DNA of 5,898 bases from Bacteroidota bacterium (lineage in GTDB: Bacteria > Bacteroidota > Bacteroidia > Cytophagales > Cyclobacteriaceae): assembly GCA_024643595.1 (NCBI GenBank), contig JAHEMS010000242.1, positions 1 to 5,898 on the forward strand. The letters run 5' to 3'. Below, piece after piece: positions 5,568 through 5,898 of this stretch. The notes below the pieces were generated by a model that saw only the letters and a list, made by a program, of their open reading frames with translations, did not search any database and had not been told where the DNA came from. A program made the translations under genes and the position numbers. Each line of letters opens with the position of its first letter. Positions within the stretch are counted from its first letter, which is position 1.

Positions 5568-5832
5568 CATCAAAAGATTCAAAGCCAACTACTTCACCAG
5601 GCTGCGCTTCAATGCGATTGACCTTAGCGGTCGCTGGCCCTATGTTGCACCATTTAATATACTTATAAAGAATATCTTCCTCTGCCTCCGCTTCTAAATA
5701 AACATCACCATTAGGCTGATTGCGCACAAAGCCCTTTATTCCCAGTTCATCTGCCTTCTCTTTGGCAGAAGCCCTGTAAAATACACCTTGCACCCTCCCG
5801 GAGACAATTATTTTAAAATGCTTTAATTCCAC
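5560..5832 (-). CDS. acyP: Acylphosphatase
   Basis: The 90-residue protein has the normal length of the small cytosolic acylphosphatase family, which hydrolyses carboxyl-phosphate mixed anhydrides such as acetyl phosphate, carbamoyl phosphate and 1,3-bisphosphoglycerate. The first signature, VSGRVQGVFYR (10-20), carries the phosphate-binding catalytic Arg20. The second, GFVRNQPNGDV (34-44), carries the catalytic Asn38. The final Gly of the usual second signature is replaced by Ala, a minor difference. The start is a GTG at 5832: no ATG occurs in frame upstream before a TAG at 5851-5853. An ATG at 5840, eight bases upstream in another frame, opens only a five-codon frame (MSKWN) that overlaps the true start. 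The gene is convergent with the synthase gene, with 15 bases between them. Physiological role in bacteria is poorly defined for the family as a whole. Confidence 0.93.
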   Translation of the reverse strand: MELKHFKIIVSGRVQGVFYRASAKEKADELGIKGFVRNQPNGDVYLEAEAEEDILYKYIKWCNIGPATAKVNRIEAQPGEVVGFESFDVK

Positions 5833-5898
5833 TTGCTCATTATTAAAGCACTACATTAAAAAATATAATCCGTACTTAAAAAGGATGACTCACGATTA

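Noticed and set aside
5860..5867. TATATTTT on the minus strand as a -7 box for acylphosphatase
   Set aside because: The final G of the consensus is missing in a region of almost pure A/T, so the match carries little weight.

Overview
The window looks like an ordinary chromosomal stretch from a member of the Bacteroidota, most likely the Cytophagales/Chitinophagales side. This placement is inferred. It rests on moderately AT-rich DNA, TAnnTTTG-type -7 promoter elements placed just before start codons (a perfect TATCTTTG at 2271-2278 and TACATTTG at 992-999), the near absence of Shine-Dalgarno sequences, and a bacterial group-II-like geranylgeranylglyceryl phosphate synthase. There is no tRNA, rRNA, CRISPR array, insertion sequence or obvious horizontally acquired island. 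Coding density is high and no gene-free stretch exceeds about 210 bases.

Layout: (1) 52-810, minus strand: a three-helix membrane protein of unrecognised family whose cytoplasmic tail ends in a four-cysteine zinc ribbon. (2) A divergent spacer (811-1017) with a probable promoter for the next gene. (3) 1018-2211, plus: an M20D-type metal-dependent amidohydrolase. (4) 2288-3916, plus, with its own promoter: a Na+/phosphate cotransporter-family protein (two QSSS-type repeats) that has a soluble C-terminal domain of about 160 residues where relatives often carry a PhoU-like domain. (5) 4019-5544, plus: a tight three-gene operon encoding a YqjE/holin-superfamily-III-like two-helix membrane protein, a single-helix lysine-rich membrane protein, and an archaeal-type prenylglyceryl phosphate synthase. 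The spacings are 1 base and a 14-base overlap. (6) 5560-5832, minus, convergent: acylphosphatase with a GTG start.

The genes do not form one obvious pathway. The clearest functional grouping is the three-gene operon. Two small membrane proteins resembling the stress-associated YqjD/YqjE/ElaB type are translationally coupled to the enzyme that makes the first sn-glycerol-1-phosphate ether-lipid intermediate, which suggests, by inference, a shared membrane-related role.

For three coding regions the longest open frame begins at a TTG that I do not accept. In two of them (2276, 4001) that TTG lies inside the presumed -7 promoter element; in the third (831) an ATG lies seven codons in. I use the ATG in all three. 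I did not find a clearly novel defence or mobile system. The best leads are the ether-lipid/holin-like operon, the unusual tail of the phosphate transporter, and the membrane-anchored zinc ribbon.
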